DNA of 56,916 bases, taken from assembly GCA_903926075.1 (NCBI GenBank), contig CAIYHQ010000100.1:1-56916 (forward strand). Reading direction: 5' to 3'. Within the stretch, counting starts at the first letter, position 1, and each line of letters opens with the position of its first letter. Below the pieces are notes generated by a model, which was given only the letters and a program-made list of their open reading frames with translations, was not told the DNA's origin and did no database searches. Source of the stretch: an uncultured Methanomicrobiales archaeon. GTDB lineage: Archaea > Halobacteriota > Methanomicrobia > Methanomicrobiales > Methanospirillaceae. Shown here piece after piece: positions 25,487 to 34,087 of this stretch. The translations under genes were made by a program, and so were the position numbers.

Positions 25487-26269
25487 TTATTGATTTGAGG
25501 TCCCCTTTACCCGGGGTGTCGGAAGCACACCGGGATGGGCCATATTGAATGAATCTATCCAGGCCTTTATCTTGTCCTTGTCTCCTGCCTTAAGTAGTGC
25601 AGAGATCTCAGTTGTGTCATATCCGACCTTCTGAATAATACTTACAAGGCTTGCTGTATGATTGCTGTCACAAAACTTACCTTTGTCGCCCATCTGACCT
25701 TTTTCTCCCCTTGGGCCACCCATTGGAGGTGTTGGCATTAATCCGGGATGGGCCGTGGTAAATGTCTTTACCCATGACATTACCTGACTACAGTTACCCG
25801 CAGCGATGAGGTTCGAGAGCTCGGTCGTGTCATATCCGGCCTTCTGAATAATACTTACAAGGCTTGCTGTATGATTGCTGTCACAAAACTTACCTTTGTC
25901 GCCCATCTGACCCTTTTCTCCAATTGGACCTCCCCACTCGGGTGTGGGTAAAACTCCTGGATGGGCTGTATTGAAAGTATCAAGCCATGATTTTATCTTT
26001 TCCCAGTCTCCGGCTTTAATAAGCGCTGATAAATCAGTTGTGTCATAACCGGCTCCTGACAGTTTTGTTACAATACTTTGAAATTCCTGAACATTTGATT
26101 CATTTCCATGGAATCCCTGACCTCCGTTATGAAGGTTGTTCATCGAGTTACATTGGTGACCACTAGATGCTGTTGGTGTTGCTGTCGGGCTTACTGCAGT
26201 GCATGCAGCGGCCATGGCAACGACACAGACAATTGAAATGGTCCAGATACATGATTTTAGCACTTTCAT
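25487..26269 (-). CDS. Secreted protein with three DTTEL-type repeats
   Basis: A 260-residue protein with a signal peptide (MKVLKSCIWTISIVCVVAMAAACTAV), then a Ser/Thr-rich linker with Asn-Leu-His-Gly residues. Three tandem units follow at about 65-115, 130-185 and 200-255, each with GYDTT(D/E)LS-LI-AG, a WxxxFNxAHPG core and a LPTP end. The spacers EKGQMGDKGKFCDSNHTASL are almost identical in two units, and each carries one Cys. The CTAV after the hydrophobic core could be a lipobox-like anchor, but this is uncertain in archaea. Function is unknown. It is a candidate cell-surface repeat protein, shares its leader with the response regulator, and is paralogous to 24790. Confidence 0.72.
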   Translation of the reverse strand: MKVLKSCIWTISIVCVVAMAAACTAVSPTATPTASSGHQCNSMNNLHNGGQGFHGNESNVQEFQSIVTKLSGAGYDTTDLSALIKAGDWEKIKSWLDTFNTAHPGVLPTPEWGGPIGEKGQMGDKGKFCDSNHTASLVSIIQKAGYDTTELSNLIAAGNCSQVMSWVKTFTTAHPGLMPTPPMGGPRGEKGQMGDKGKFCDSNHTASLVSIIQKVGYDTTEISALLKAGDKDKIKAWIDSFNMAHPGVLPTPRVKGTSNQ

Positions 26270-26296
26270 CGCTTAATCGCTTCCTTTTTTTTGGTT

Positions 26297-26372
26297 GGGG
26301 AGTCATCTTCATACCCCTGACCTTGTCTCTTATATTTGACATTTTGTGATATAAAGATAACTATAATTGCTA
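26297..26372 (-). promoter_or_regulatory. Shared promoter and 5' leader hairpin, copy 3 (three-repeat secreted protein)
   Basis: The minus strand has CTTTATATCACAAAATGT again, followed by GGGG-TATGAAGATGACT-CCCC (26297-26317) 27 bases before the start. The stem is shorter (4 bp) and the loop longer than in copies 1 and 2, but the GGGG/CCCC pairing and the loop GATGA are kept. It is listed separately so that the three copies can be compared. Confidence 0.55.
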
Positions 26373-26398
26373 ATTGATTTACTTTATGGAAAAAGTTA

Positions 26399-26884
26399 TT
26401 AATTCAGGAGTATTATCATGAGGTTTAAAGCGGTTGCAAAGCATGTCCAGCAAAAATAAGGGACAAGGAGGTAAGCAGCCTTTTTTGAGACCCTGTGAAA
26501 TGCAAGGATTGTTGCTATAATAAGCAATAAAAGGACGATTACGCTGATTAGTCCACCTATCATTGATCGCAACCCAAAAAATACAAGAGACCAGATGAGG
26601 TTCACTATTAGTTGTGCTGAAAAAACCGTAACAGCAAGGCGTACACCCGATCCTGAAATACCATTTCTGATTACGAGCCAGAGGGAAAATCCCATCAGGA
26701 GATATAGAATTGTCCATGCTGGTCCGAATAGCCAGTTCGGGGGAGTGAACCAGGGTTTATTGAGCGTCACATACCAGCTGGGGATAGAAGACAGTGTAAA
26801 GATTGATCCTATGAAACCAACTAACAAAGGTAAGATAAGACAACCTGCTAGAAGAAGGAGGGAACCCTGATCTTTTAATTTCAT
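26399..26884 (-). CDS. tspO: TspO/MBR-family membrane protein
   Basis: A 161-residue, five-helix membrane protein with the TspO signature WYVTLNKPWFTPPNWLFGPAW and a Trp/Tyr-rich third segment (VNLIWSLVFFGLRS). TspO proteins bind tetrapyrroles and related ligands and are linked to stress and porphyrin metabolism; an archaeal role is not established. The length is normal for the family. It lies between the secreted repeat gene and the surface protease with no tight operon context. Confidence 0.88.
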   Translation of the reverse strand: MKLKDQGSLLLLAGCLILPLLVGFIGSIFTLSSIPSWYVTLNKPWFTPPNWLFGPAWTILYLLMGFSLWLVIRNGISGSGVRLAVTVFSAQLIVNLIWSLVFFGLRSMIGGLISVIVLLLLIIATILAFHRVSKKAAYLLVPYFCWTCFATALNLMIILLN

Positions 26885-26980
26885 TGAAATATGGTTTGGG
26901 TTGATACTTTATGACCTTTCTCTATTTTGCTAAACCAAAAATTGAGGGTTAATTTCGGAGTTATATGGCTTATTTCAGGT

Positions 26981-29572
26981 TTATAATATGATCGCCGGAA
27001 TTGTTGTGATCTCTCCTTTATTTATCCTGAATGATCCATTCCAATCCTTATAAAAAGGTAATCTCACAGTTAATGTATGCTCACCAACCGGTAATCCAGT
27101 GAGTGTGATAGATGTCCCGCTTATATCCCGTCGCACACCATCGATGAAGACCTGAGCGCCCAGGGGTATTGACGTTATAAATACAGAACCAACCGGCATC
27201 AGACTGAATTTTGCATGAATTGAATGGTCTTGTGTCACATTCTCAAACATGTAACTTGTGATGTTACCTTGTGAAACTGTGTCAACAGTTACGTCGAGGA
27301 TTGAGTACCCATAATAGGGAATGACGTTATAAGCCTGGTACCCACTGCAATTAACCTTTGTGTCACCAGGGGGACTTATCGTGCCACCATAACCTACTGT
27401 ATTTGATGATGAATAGATAGTATACACTTTTTGGGCAAATATTGCATTGAGAGAATGATCAGCAGTGATATCATTGAATGCAAAGTTTTTAATTGGACCA
27501 TAGGATTTTCCGTCAATTATGACATCACTGATGTCATAGCAGGGAAGAGGAGAGATAATTATGGTCCTGCTGTCATGAACATTTACTGTTATAACACCAG
27601 AAGGACTAACGAAACCCCCCGGATCAGCAGTTACGTTTAAATTGTAGGTCTTTACCCCAAAAATTGCATTTATTGTATGATTTGCATTAACATTTGCAAA
27701 TGTATAAGCTGATGCAGCCCCGGCAGACGAACCATCAACTACCACATCCACAATTTTGTAGTCATTATAAGGCGTAATATTAAATACCTGGGTTGTTCCC
27801 TCCTGAACAGTCACAGGCCCATATGGATTGATTGAACCTCCAGGGCCGGCTATTGCATTGATTATATAATTTTGCGGCGGGGCGATAGTTCCGGTTGGCG
27901 TAGCTGTTGTTGTTACCGTTGGACTAGTAGTTGTGGTGGCCGTTCCAGTTGTAGTTGCAGTTGTGGTAACAGTTCCTGTCGTTGTAGCTGTTGTTGTTAC
28001 CGTGGGAGAAACTGTTGAAGTCATTGTTGGGGTAACGGTTGTTGTTACCGTTGGACTGACAGTTGTAGTGACTGTTCCCGTTGTAGTCGCTGTTGTTGTA
28101 ACTGTTATTGTCACTGTTGGTGTTGGTGAAATACCGTCCGACGTGAATGCCCTTAAACACATATCTGCATTGTAACTTACAATATCCTGCCAGAGGTCTG
28201 AGTCTCCAGGTCTTGCAAAGCTTACCCCGGATTGGAATGTTGCATTGGAGGTATAGTTTGCAATCCTGCCTTCCACAGGCAGGGAATATTGACTACCAGA
28301 AGGTGCAGTGAATTTTACCATCACAACAAACTTTTGTCCGGGTGTCAGGTTGACAGGGCTGTCAAGAGTTACTGTATGATACCCGGCCCATTCCATAGTC
28401 CCACTCTTCTGTGCATCGTAACCGGTGGTTGACACAGGAGGTATGGAAACACCTTTAAAAATATAGGCCTGGTACTGCGTCAAAGGGACTGTCGTGTAGA
28501 AACTGACTGCTTTGAGGTCTTCGTATCCTGAAGTGCTGAACACATTTGCAGCCCATGCGGAATTCGTGCTATAACCAAAATTTTGGACCCATCCAAAGTT
28601 ATCGTACCCGTAATTGTGATTATAGTTTGAAACAGGTTTCCAGTCATCGAATGCAGATATCTCGTTATAGCCCATGAAATTATCATAATACGATATCCAG
28701 AAATAGCCATTATTCCCAAAATTCGGGCCCCAACTGCCCTTTATGAGATATGCACCATTACCTGGGGGCTGATTCTTAAAACGTGTGCCAGGTATGTTGT
28801 CATCCCACCCTATGAGCGTTACTGCATGGTTTGGTAACAGACCTGAACCAATGGTGGGATAATAATAATACGAGCCGTTATAATAGGCGTCATTGGTATA
28901 ATAATTGGCATATAATGCACCATATGTCATAATGGCTCTTTTAATGTTATCATTGTCCAATGGACCCGACTTGGGAGGAATAATAACCCAATCGGTAAGA
29001 TGTTTCTGAACAGTGAGATTAGAGGGTGATATCGCGGAATTCGGGTTATATGGATCATCAATTTCATTTACGGGACCACTGTATCGGGCAAAATATGCAC
29101 TTGCCATCAGGTGATTCCCGCCAGTACATGGACCAGGATCAAATCCATTGGTATTTTTCATATTATTTTCTGAAAAATCCCATAATTCGAGACCTGATGT
29201 ACGGTTAAGAATGTCTGACTCTGTTGAACCAATTGAAGCAAATGCCCAGCATGCGCCACATGTACCCTGATTTTTTACAGGGCTTACATACCCATAGGAA
29301 CGGAGATCGTAAGAAGAGGGATAAATTGTAGAACCAGCTTCATTCACCTCGATCCCCTTCATGTACGAAAAGTTGATTGGAGAAGGGACATAACCTAGAC
29401 TCTCACCCTGGTTTCCAGTTGAATTAACGGGTGATGAGAAATACTGGATGAATTCTTTGCTTAAAGGCTGTGACTCAATTGTGGATTCTGCGTACGATAC
29501 CTGGACTAATATGCAGAGGATAAGAATAATCCCTGCAACATATACTGTTGACCTGTTCCATTGACGTGACAT
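26981..29572 (-). CDS. Secreted papain-like (C1) peptidase with Thr-rich linker and PEGA domain
   Basis: An 863-residue secreted protein. After a signal peptide (ends near 28), a C1-family protease domain has the oxyanion Gln102 and catalytic Cys108 in NQGTCGACWAFAS, and His near 249 in NHAVTLIGWDDN. The usual Asn-Ser-Trp-Gly is replaced by IKGSWGPNFG, so the third catalytic residue is Gly. A lectin-like domain follows (about 320-470), then a Thr-rich linker (about 480-565), three InlB-type beta repeats (ITAIAGPGGSINPYGPV-like, GGFVSPSG, GGTISPPG), and a C-terminal PEGA-like domain (SVFITSIPLGAQVFIDGVRR). The last 290 residues are very similar to the next protein, indicating a shared surface-anchoring module. 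Confidence 0.85.
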   Translation of the reverse strand: MSRQWNRSTVYVAGIILILCILVQVSYAESTIESQPLSKEFIQYFSSPVNSTGNQGESLGYVPSPINFSYMKGIEVNEAGSTIYPSSYDLRSYGYVSPVKNQGTCGACWAFASIGSTESDILNRTSGLELWDFSENNMKNTNGFDPGPCTGGNHLMASAYFARYSGPVNEIDDPYNPNSAISPSNLTVQKHLTDWVIIPPKSGPLDNDNIKRAIMTYGALYANYYTNDAYYNGSYYYYPTIGSGLLPNHAVTLIGWDDNIPGTRFKNQPPGNGAYLIKGSWGPNFGNNGYFWISYYDNFMGYNEISAFDDWKPVSNYNHNYGYDNFGWVQNFGYSTNSAWAANVFSTSGYEDLKAVSFYTTVPLTQYQAYIFKGVSIPPVSTTGYDAQKSGTMEWAGYHTVTLDSPVNLTPGQKFVVMVKFTAPSGSQYSLPVEGRIANYTSNATFQSGVSFARPGDSDLWQDIVSYNADMCLRAFTSDGISPTPTVTITVTTTATTTGTVTTTVSPTVTTTVTPTMTSTVSPTVTTTATTTGTVTTTATTTGTATTTTSPTVTTTATPTGTIAPPQNYIINAIAGPGGSINPYGPVTVQEGTTQVFNITPYNDYKIVDVVVDGSSAGAASAYTFANVNANHTINAIFGVKTYNLNVTADPGGFVSPSGVITVNVHDSRTIIISPLPCYDISDVIIDGKSYGPIKNFAFNDITADHSLNAIFAQKVYTIYSSSNTVGYGGTISPPGDTKVNCSGYQAYNVIPYYGYSILDVTVDTVSQGNITSYMFENVTQDHSIHAKFSLMPVGSVFITSIPLGAQVFIDGVRRDISGTSITLTGLPVGEHTLTVRLPFYKDWNGSFRINKGEITTIPAIIL
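27890..28130 (-). repeat. Thr-codon low-complexity region (linker of C1 peptidase)
   Basis: Runs of GTNGTNGT on the plus strand encode the Thr/Val/Pro-rich linker (TVTTTVSPTVTTTVTPT) between the catalytic and repeat domains. Such linkers are common in archaeal surface proteins and are likely O-glycosylated. Length may vary by slippage. A similar tract is at 31490-31710 in the neighbour gene. Confidence 0.7.
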
Positions 29573-29703
29573 TTTTTTCTTACCTCGTAATTATCATAAA
29601 CAAGTATTCACCTGAACAAAAGAAAAAGAGATCATCATCTGAAAAATTAACAAAAAAAGGAAGAGATTCAGGCATCAAGGCAAAACCCCTTTTATTTCGC
29701 ATT

Positions 29704-32682
29704 TCAGAGAGGGATTGTGAGATTGGTGAGTTTCCCCTTATCTATTGTGAATTTTCCGTTCCACTCCTGGAAAAACGGCAGTTTCAACAAAATATTATGC
29801 TCACCAACCGGTAGTCCGGTGAGAGTGATTGAAGTACCGCTTATATCCCTTCTTACACCATCGATGATGACCTGGGCCCCAGGAGGTATAGATGAGACAT
29901 AGAGTGAGCCGACCGGCATTAAGTTGAATTTTGCATGGATTGCATGATTTTGTGTCACATTCTCAAAGTTATAACTTGTGATGTTTCCTTGTGATACCGT
30001 ATCAACTGTTACGTAAAGGATTGAGTAGCCATAATCAGGAGTGATTGTATATGCAAGACTATCACCGCAATTTACCTTACTGTCACCAGGTGGAGTTATA
30101 GAGCCGCCATAACCGATAGTGTTTTGTGATGCTGATATGGTATACACTTTTTTGACAAAATTAGCGACGAGAACATGGTTTGCAGTGATATCATTGAATC
30201 CAAAGTTCTTAATCGCTCCATAGGATTTGCCATCAATTATGACGTCACTTATATCATAACATGGGAGGGGCGTGATAGTGACGGTTCTATTGTCATGGAT
30301 ATTCACGGTTACAATTCCCGATGGACTTACTGACCCGCCGGTACCAGCAGTTAAGTTAAGGGTATACGTTTTTACCCCAAATGTCGCGTTAATGGAGTGG
30401 TTAGCCTGAACGTTGCTAAATGTATACAATGAAGCGGCTCCAGTTGAGCTGCCATCAACATTCACATCTGCGATATTGTATTCCAAATACGGGGTAATAT
30501 TGAATGTCTGAGCTGTACCCTGTAAGACTGTCACCGGGCCATTTGGTGTTATTGATCCTCCCGGGCCTGCTATTGCACTTATAATGAAATTTTTCAATGG
30601 TACTGACGTTATTACAAAAGTAACTTCATTTGAAGTCCCGCCGAATGGGCCAGGGTTTACTACTGATATGTTTGCACTACCTGGAGTTGTGAGATCGGTC
30701 CCGTTGACATGCATTATGAGTTCACGGGTACTCCTGAAATACGTGTCACGGGGTGCACCGTTCCACATTGCACTGCTCGTCCTCATGAAGCTCAAACCCG
30801 AGAGGGTGATATTGAAACCTGGAGACCCAGCTGTTGCCATTGATGGGTCTATTGCGCTTATATAAGGGACCCATTCGGGCGGTGGAACTCCACGATAGCC
30901 GTCCCATTCTCCGTCCCATGTTCCTGGGAGATTACCATATTTCCAGAACCCTGTAAAGCTTGTACCTGACGAACCCATGGTGAACTCGAAGAGCCCGGTA
31001 CTATCCCGGGAAAGATCCGTAGGGGTTTCATACCATTGTCCTGAGAATACATTCCCGGTTACAGACCCGTTAACCCTTCCATTATGGTTTGTATAAGTGC
31101 CATAAACACTAGCCCCGTTCTGGACAAGCACCATTGTACCGTAAGTAGTCTCCCAGGTCCCGGTCCAGGAGTCAGGGGAGTATGTGATTGTCGGTGTGGG
31201 AGTTATCGTTGGAGTGGGTGTTAAAGGAATCAGCGTTGCATAGAGATCTACGGTCTGCCCTTTGGCAGGATGAGTTTGTAAAGTATCGTTGAAAGTCTGA
31301 TATCCATCAGCCACAACTTTGTACGATCTTAAAGGAGCTGCTGTGATATACACACTTACATTGAGTAATCCACCGCTGATATTTCCTTTATAAATGTCCA
31401 CACCATCAATTCCTGCGAAATAGACTCTTGCCGATTCTACATTGCAGTGGACAAGGTAGTAACCTATATCTCCTCCGACAGGGGGCATTGTAAACGGTAT
31501 TGTTGTTGTAGTTGTCGCAGTCGTAGTTGCAGTTGTCGTACCGGTTGTAGTTATTGTGCTCGTGGTGGTTGTGGTCGTTCCGGTTGTTGTTATTGTCGGT
31601 GTTACAGTTGCCGTTACTGTGGCTGTTGCGGTTGCTGTCGGGGTGGGTGAAGAGGTTGTAGTAGTAGTTGTAGTTGTTGTGGGGATTGTTGTGGGGATTG
31701 TTGTGGGCATCGGACCAGATGCATGGAGAGGCAGGAAGTCAGTGTTTCCAGTGCTTATATTAAATTCGGTATCACAAATTCCATCTGCAGACGAAGAACA
31801 ATTCTGGGAAAACCCATCACCACCGGGTTTAGCATAGAAGTTCCCAGCAATGTACTGGCCTTCGATTATGTTATTGCCAAGGGTTTTCGTGATATTCCAG
31901 ATATTTAAACCTTCAGGTATTTCGATATTTAGTGTATTATTAAAGTAATTATTGTATACAACATTACCTGAACCCGCTTTAATTCCATAAATTGAATTAC
32001 CAGTTATCGTATTTCCGTTAATCCGACCAGAGGTCTGGTTTGCAAGAAGTCCTCGTCGGTTATCGGTGATTTCATTGCCTGATATAAGATAATTGGTCCC
32101 TCCATAAAGAGACATACCATATTCTGTATTATTACTGATTGTGTTATTAATAAATGTAAGATTTCTGTAAGCATTTTCTGAAGAACTAACATATGTGGAC
32201 CGAATCCCGTCATTCTGGCCTCCACTGATAAAATTTGATAATACTGAAATGTTTTGATTATTATAAGAGACTAGATCGATTCCATATTGCTTATTGTCTG
32301 AAAACTGACAGTTTTCTATTGAACTGTTATCAACATAGTGATAATTAATGCCGGTACTAAAATTGCCGACAATAAGGTTCTTTACTTTGACATCGTTTTG
32401 TAATAATACATAAACACCATTATTATCTCCGATTCCGGAAATTGTCTTTCCATTTCCATCAAAAATAACATTTGAAGCATTTATGGTAATACAGTTTCCT
32501 TGGTAATCTGTTAAATCGTTAGTTAGCAGATATTCTCCAGATTCATTAATTGTAAACGGTGCAGTCACATTAACTGGAGTAGCTGCATTCGGCAGTACGA
32601 TCAACGTTAGGATAGCCATGATAATGAAGATCAGAGTTATCTTTCTTTGAGTCTTCACTAAGGAGAATGTTTCCGGAAACAT
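29704..32682 (-). CDS. Secreted beta-helix protein with TIG, InlB-like and PEGA domains
   Basis: Starting at ATG 32682 (MFPETFSLVKTQRKITLIFII) gives a 992-residue protein with a signal peptide; the frame extends to 32865, but those 61 residues look non-coding. After the signal there is a right-handed parallel beta-helix (about 40-300) with NosD-type repeats (NCITINASNVIFDGNGKTISG, NDGIRSTYVSSSEN). A Thr-rich linker (about 325-400) follows, then a PEGA-like segment, a beta-barrel-like domain (SWTGTWETTYGTMVL), an IPT/TIG domain (PSMATAGSPGFNITLSGLSF), InlB-type repeats and a C-terminal PEGA. The last third closely matches the protease downstream. Probably a surface-exposed carbohydrate-binding or carbohydrate-acting protein; no catalytic residues were identified. 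Confidence 0.78.
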   Translation of the reverse strand: MFPETFSLVKTQRKITLIFIIMAILTLIVLPNAATPVNVTAPFTINESGEYLLTNDLTDYQGNCITINASNVIFDGNGKTISGIGDNNGVYVLLQNDVKVKNLIVGNFSTGINYHYVDNSSIENCQFSDNKQYGIDLVSYNNQNISVLSNFISGGQNDGIRSTYVSSSENAYRNLTFINNTISNNTEYGMSLYGGTNYLISGNEITDNRRGLLANQTSGRINGNTITGNSIYGIKAGSGNVVYNNYFNNTLNIEIPEGLNIWNITKTLGNNIIEGQYIAGNFYAKPGGDGFSQNCSSSADGICDTEFNISTGNTDFLPLHASGPMPTTIPTTIPTTTTTTTTTSSPTPTATATATVTATVTPTITTTGTTTTTTSTITTTGTTTATTTATTTTTIPFTMPPVGGDIGYYLVHCNVESARVYFAGIDGVDIYKGNISGGLLNVSVYITAAPLRSYKVVADGYQTFNDTLQTHPAKGQTVDLYATLIPLTPTPTITPTPTITYSPDSWTGTWETTYGTMVLVQNGASVYGTYTNHNGRVNGSVTGNVFSGQWYETPTDLSRDSTGLFEFTMGSSGTSFTGFWKYGNLPGTWDGEWDGYRGVPPPEWVPYISAIDPSMATAGSPGFNITLSGLSFMRTSSAMWNGAPRDTYFRSTRELIMHVNGTDLTTPGSANISVVNPGPFGGTSNEVTFVITSVPLKNFIISAIAGPGGSITPNGPVTVLQGTAQTFNITPYLEYNIADVNVDGSSTGAASLYTFSNVQANHSINATFGVKTYTLNLTAGTGGSVSPSGIVTVNIHDNRTVTITPLPCYDISDVIIDGKSYGAIKNFGFNDITANHVLVANFVKKVYTISASQNTIGYGGSITPPGDSKVNCGDSLAYTITPDYGYSILYVTVDTVSQGNITSYNFENVTQNHAIHAKFNLMPVGSLYVSSIPPGAQVIIDGVRRDISGTSITLTGLPVGEHNILLKLPFFQEWNGKFTIDKGKLTNLTIPL
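31490..31710 (-). repeat. Thr-codon low-complexity region (linker of beta-helix protein)
   Basis: A GTTGT/GTAGT-rich tract on the plus strand encodes a Thr/Ala/Pro linker (TTTTTTSSPTPTATATATVTA). It is similar in composition to the tract at 27890-28130 but not a simple copy of it. It separates the beta-helix from the C-terminal module. Confidence 0.65.
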
Positions 32683-33145
32683 CTTTCTCAACCTATAATA
32701 ATAGATCAATCTTATCAGGTTTAAATGCTTCGGAGAAATGAGGGGGTTTGGAAGGGTGATATCGCAAAGGGAGTGCTGTGAGCGGCGAGATGTCCCGGGC
32801 GTATGGTGAGTAGAGACGTGTTTTAAAATAGAGGCTTTTGCCCTTTTCACCCGCTTTCTGCACAATTAGGGGGGCCCAGGATATGACTAATCTGCATTAA
32901 GGGTGAATTGGCCGGAGAGTGACGATTAAGGCATAATTAATGGATTTTTGCACAATTTTATGGATGTCGTATCTGGGAGCCATGGAATTGCTCTTGGGTA
33001 GCAATACAGTGCATTATAATGCAGGCATACGCCCCGGGATGGGGGTGGTTTTGAGGAGGACTGTTATTGGGTTTCATGAGAGTGGTGTAATGGAGAGATA
33101 AGATTTATAAGGGTTATTTAGTTTTTGGTTGATGGGGCGCTGAAT
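32683..33145. other. Intergenic region, no gene; palindrome TGCATTATAATGCA at 33010-33023
   Basis: About 460 bases without a convincing frame. A perfect 14-base palindrome lies at 33010-33023. Two related TGCACAATT motifs lie near 32861 and 32947, and a GATTTATAAGGG TATA-like element near 33103-33114 faces the HicB remnant. The first 180 bases are formally open in the frame of the beta-helix gene, but are unlike its protein in composition. Confidence 0.4.
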
Positions 33146-33298
33146 TGATTTTTAGATATTCCATTTTTACCCAGGCTGATACCCTTGATGAACTTCGTGA
33201 AATGGTTCGTGATGCTGTCACTTGTCACTTTGATGATGCTGATACACCGAACCTCATTAGACTCCATATTGTAAAGGATGAAGTCATCGCCGTATGAA
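33146..33298 (+). pseudogene. Truncated HicB antitoxin with HicA stub
   Basis: Reads IFTQADTLDELREMVRDAVT then HFDDADTPNLIRLHIVKDEVIAV and stop, matching the C-terminal half of HicB-type antitoxins. The N-terminal half is missing. Overlapping the stop, an ATG at 33295 opens MKVPRNVSAQ then a stop, which matches the first residues of HicA toxins (KxPRxxSxxE), so a HicBA pair has been lost here by truncation at both ends. Confidence 0.6.
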
Positions 33299-33484
33299 AG
33301 TGCCACGAAATGTATCGGCACAATAGACGGCCCAAAAGACTGGTCCGAGAATCTTTTTCATCATCTGTATGGTTCTCCCAAACGAACTGAAGAAGAAGGC
33401 AAGGATGAAATTATTGATAGTTCATTCGACCATCACGACTCTTACCCCGGAGATATTGGCATCCGGTTTGAACCACGGAAGTAA
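33299..33484 (+). pseudogene. Fragment of unrecognised toxin-antitoxin origin
   Basis: The frame ends TIDGPKDWSENLFHHLYG, then GKDEIIDSSFDHHDSYPGDIG and stop at 33484. The DGPxDxSxNxxxxLYG pattern resembles C-terminal linkers of some small antitoxins, and IIDSSF resembles the VapC start elsewhere in this window (IFVDSSF). This may be a fused remnant of a VapBC-type pair, but the evidence is thin. Confidence 0.25.
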
Positions 33485-33555
33485 CCTTATCCCATCTTAA
33501 CTTTCCACCCTATCAATAACTTTTTGGTACATTAAATCAAAGTAATTCAATAATC

Positions 33556-33774
33556 ATGCTTGGCATTAAGCATCAATCAGTAACGTCTGAAACAGGGGAG
33601 ATTACTGCGGTTATAATTGATATCGAAACCTTTCGGTGGATAGAATCAATTATTGAAGATTATGGCCTTATTCATTTCATGAAAGAAGCAGATTCAGATG
33701 AAACATTAGGGCATGAAGGAGCACTCAAATACCTCCAATCTCTAGAGAAAGTTGCAGAAACTGGTTCTGTGTAA
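33556..33774 (+). CDS. Small Phd/RelB-like antitoxin candidate
   Basis: A 72-residue acidic protein (GIKHQSVTSETGEITAVIIDIETFRWIESIIEDYGLIHFMKEAD) similar in layout to Phd/YefM-like antitoxins: an N-terminal strand segment followed by IDIETFRWIE helix and an acidic tail. It overlaps the RelE-like frame downstream by 23 bases, the usual antitoxin-toxin order. Because its toxin is truncated, the antitoxin may be an orphan. Confidence 0.55.
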   Translation: MLGIKHQSVTSETGEITAVIIDIETFRWIESIIEDYGLIHFMKEADSDETLGHEGALKYLQSLEKVAETGSV

Positions 33775-33970
33775 ATATAAAAAACTCTGCCTCAAAGACA
33801 TTTCATTACTTCCAAAAGATTATAAAGGAAAGATTATTCACATTTTGTTTGTAGAAATCCCCCAGGCAAACAAAATCACTGATTGTCGATTGGATATTTA
33901 CCCAATAAAAGGTTACCCGGGATACTCTTTTAAGATAGTGACTTCCTGCCATCCTGATGCGAGCAGTTGA
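33752..33970 (+). pseudogene. C-terminally truncated RelE/ParE-like toxin
   Basis: A 72-residue frame reading KLCLKDISLLPKDYKGKIIHIL, then FVEIPQANKITDCRLDIYPIKGYPGYS. This matches the first two thirds of a RelE-type toxin (LK-x-LPxDYxxKIIxILFxEIPQ, KGYPG). The final strands, which normally follow as YRxRIGDYR, are replaced by unrelated residues (FKIVTSCHPDASS). Conserved basic residues of the active site would be absent, so it is probably inactive. Confidence 0.55.
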
Positions 33971-34087
33971 AGGACAAGATCAACAGATATTCGTGTCCTC
34001 CTGATAACCGGTTTGCCCGTGAGGATGGATGAGTCCAGGGTGATGCGTGAATCGGGATTCATAGAGAACAATCGTATTTTGGGAATA

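Noticed and set aside
27933-28175. Long Val-rich frame on the plus strand across the C1 peptidase linker
   Set aside because: It is the antisense of the Thr-rich repeat region; the Val/Thr pattern simply follows the GTN/ACN repeat and has no domain or ribosome site.
27890-31710. Possible CRISPR array or DNA repeats in the Thr-rich tracts
   Set aside because: No fixed repeat unit and unique spacer pattern; the tracts lie within open frames and encode linker residues.
31447-31837. Cys- and Val-rich frames on the plus strand in the beta-helix gene
   Set aside because: These are shadow frames of the Thr-codon repeat in the real gene on the minus strand; the Cys-rich composition is a by-product of the repeated codons.
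32683-32865. 61-residue N-terminal extension of the beta-helix protein
   Set aside because: It is basic, His- and Ser-rich and unlike a signal peptide, whereas the ATG at 32682 is followed by a typical one.
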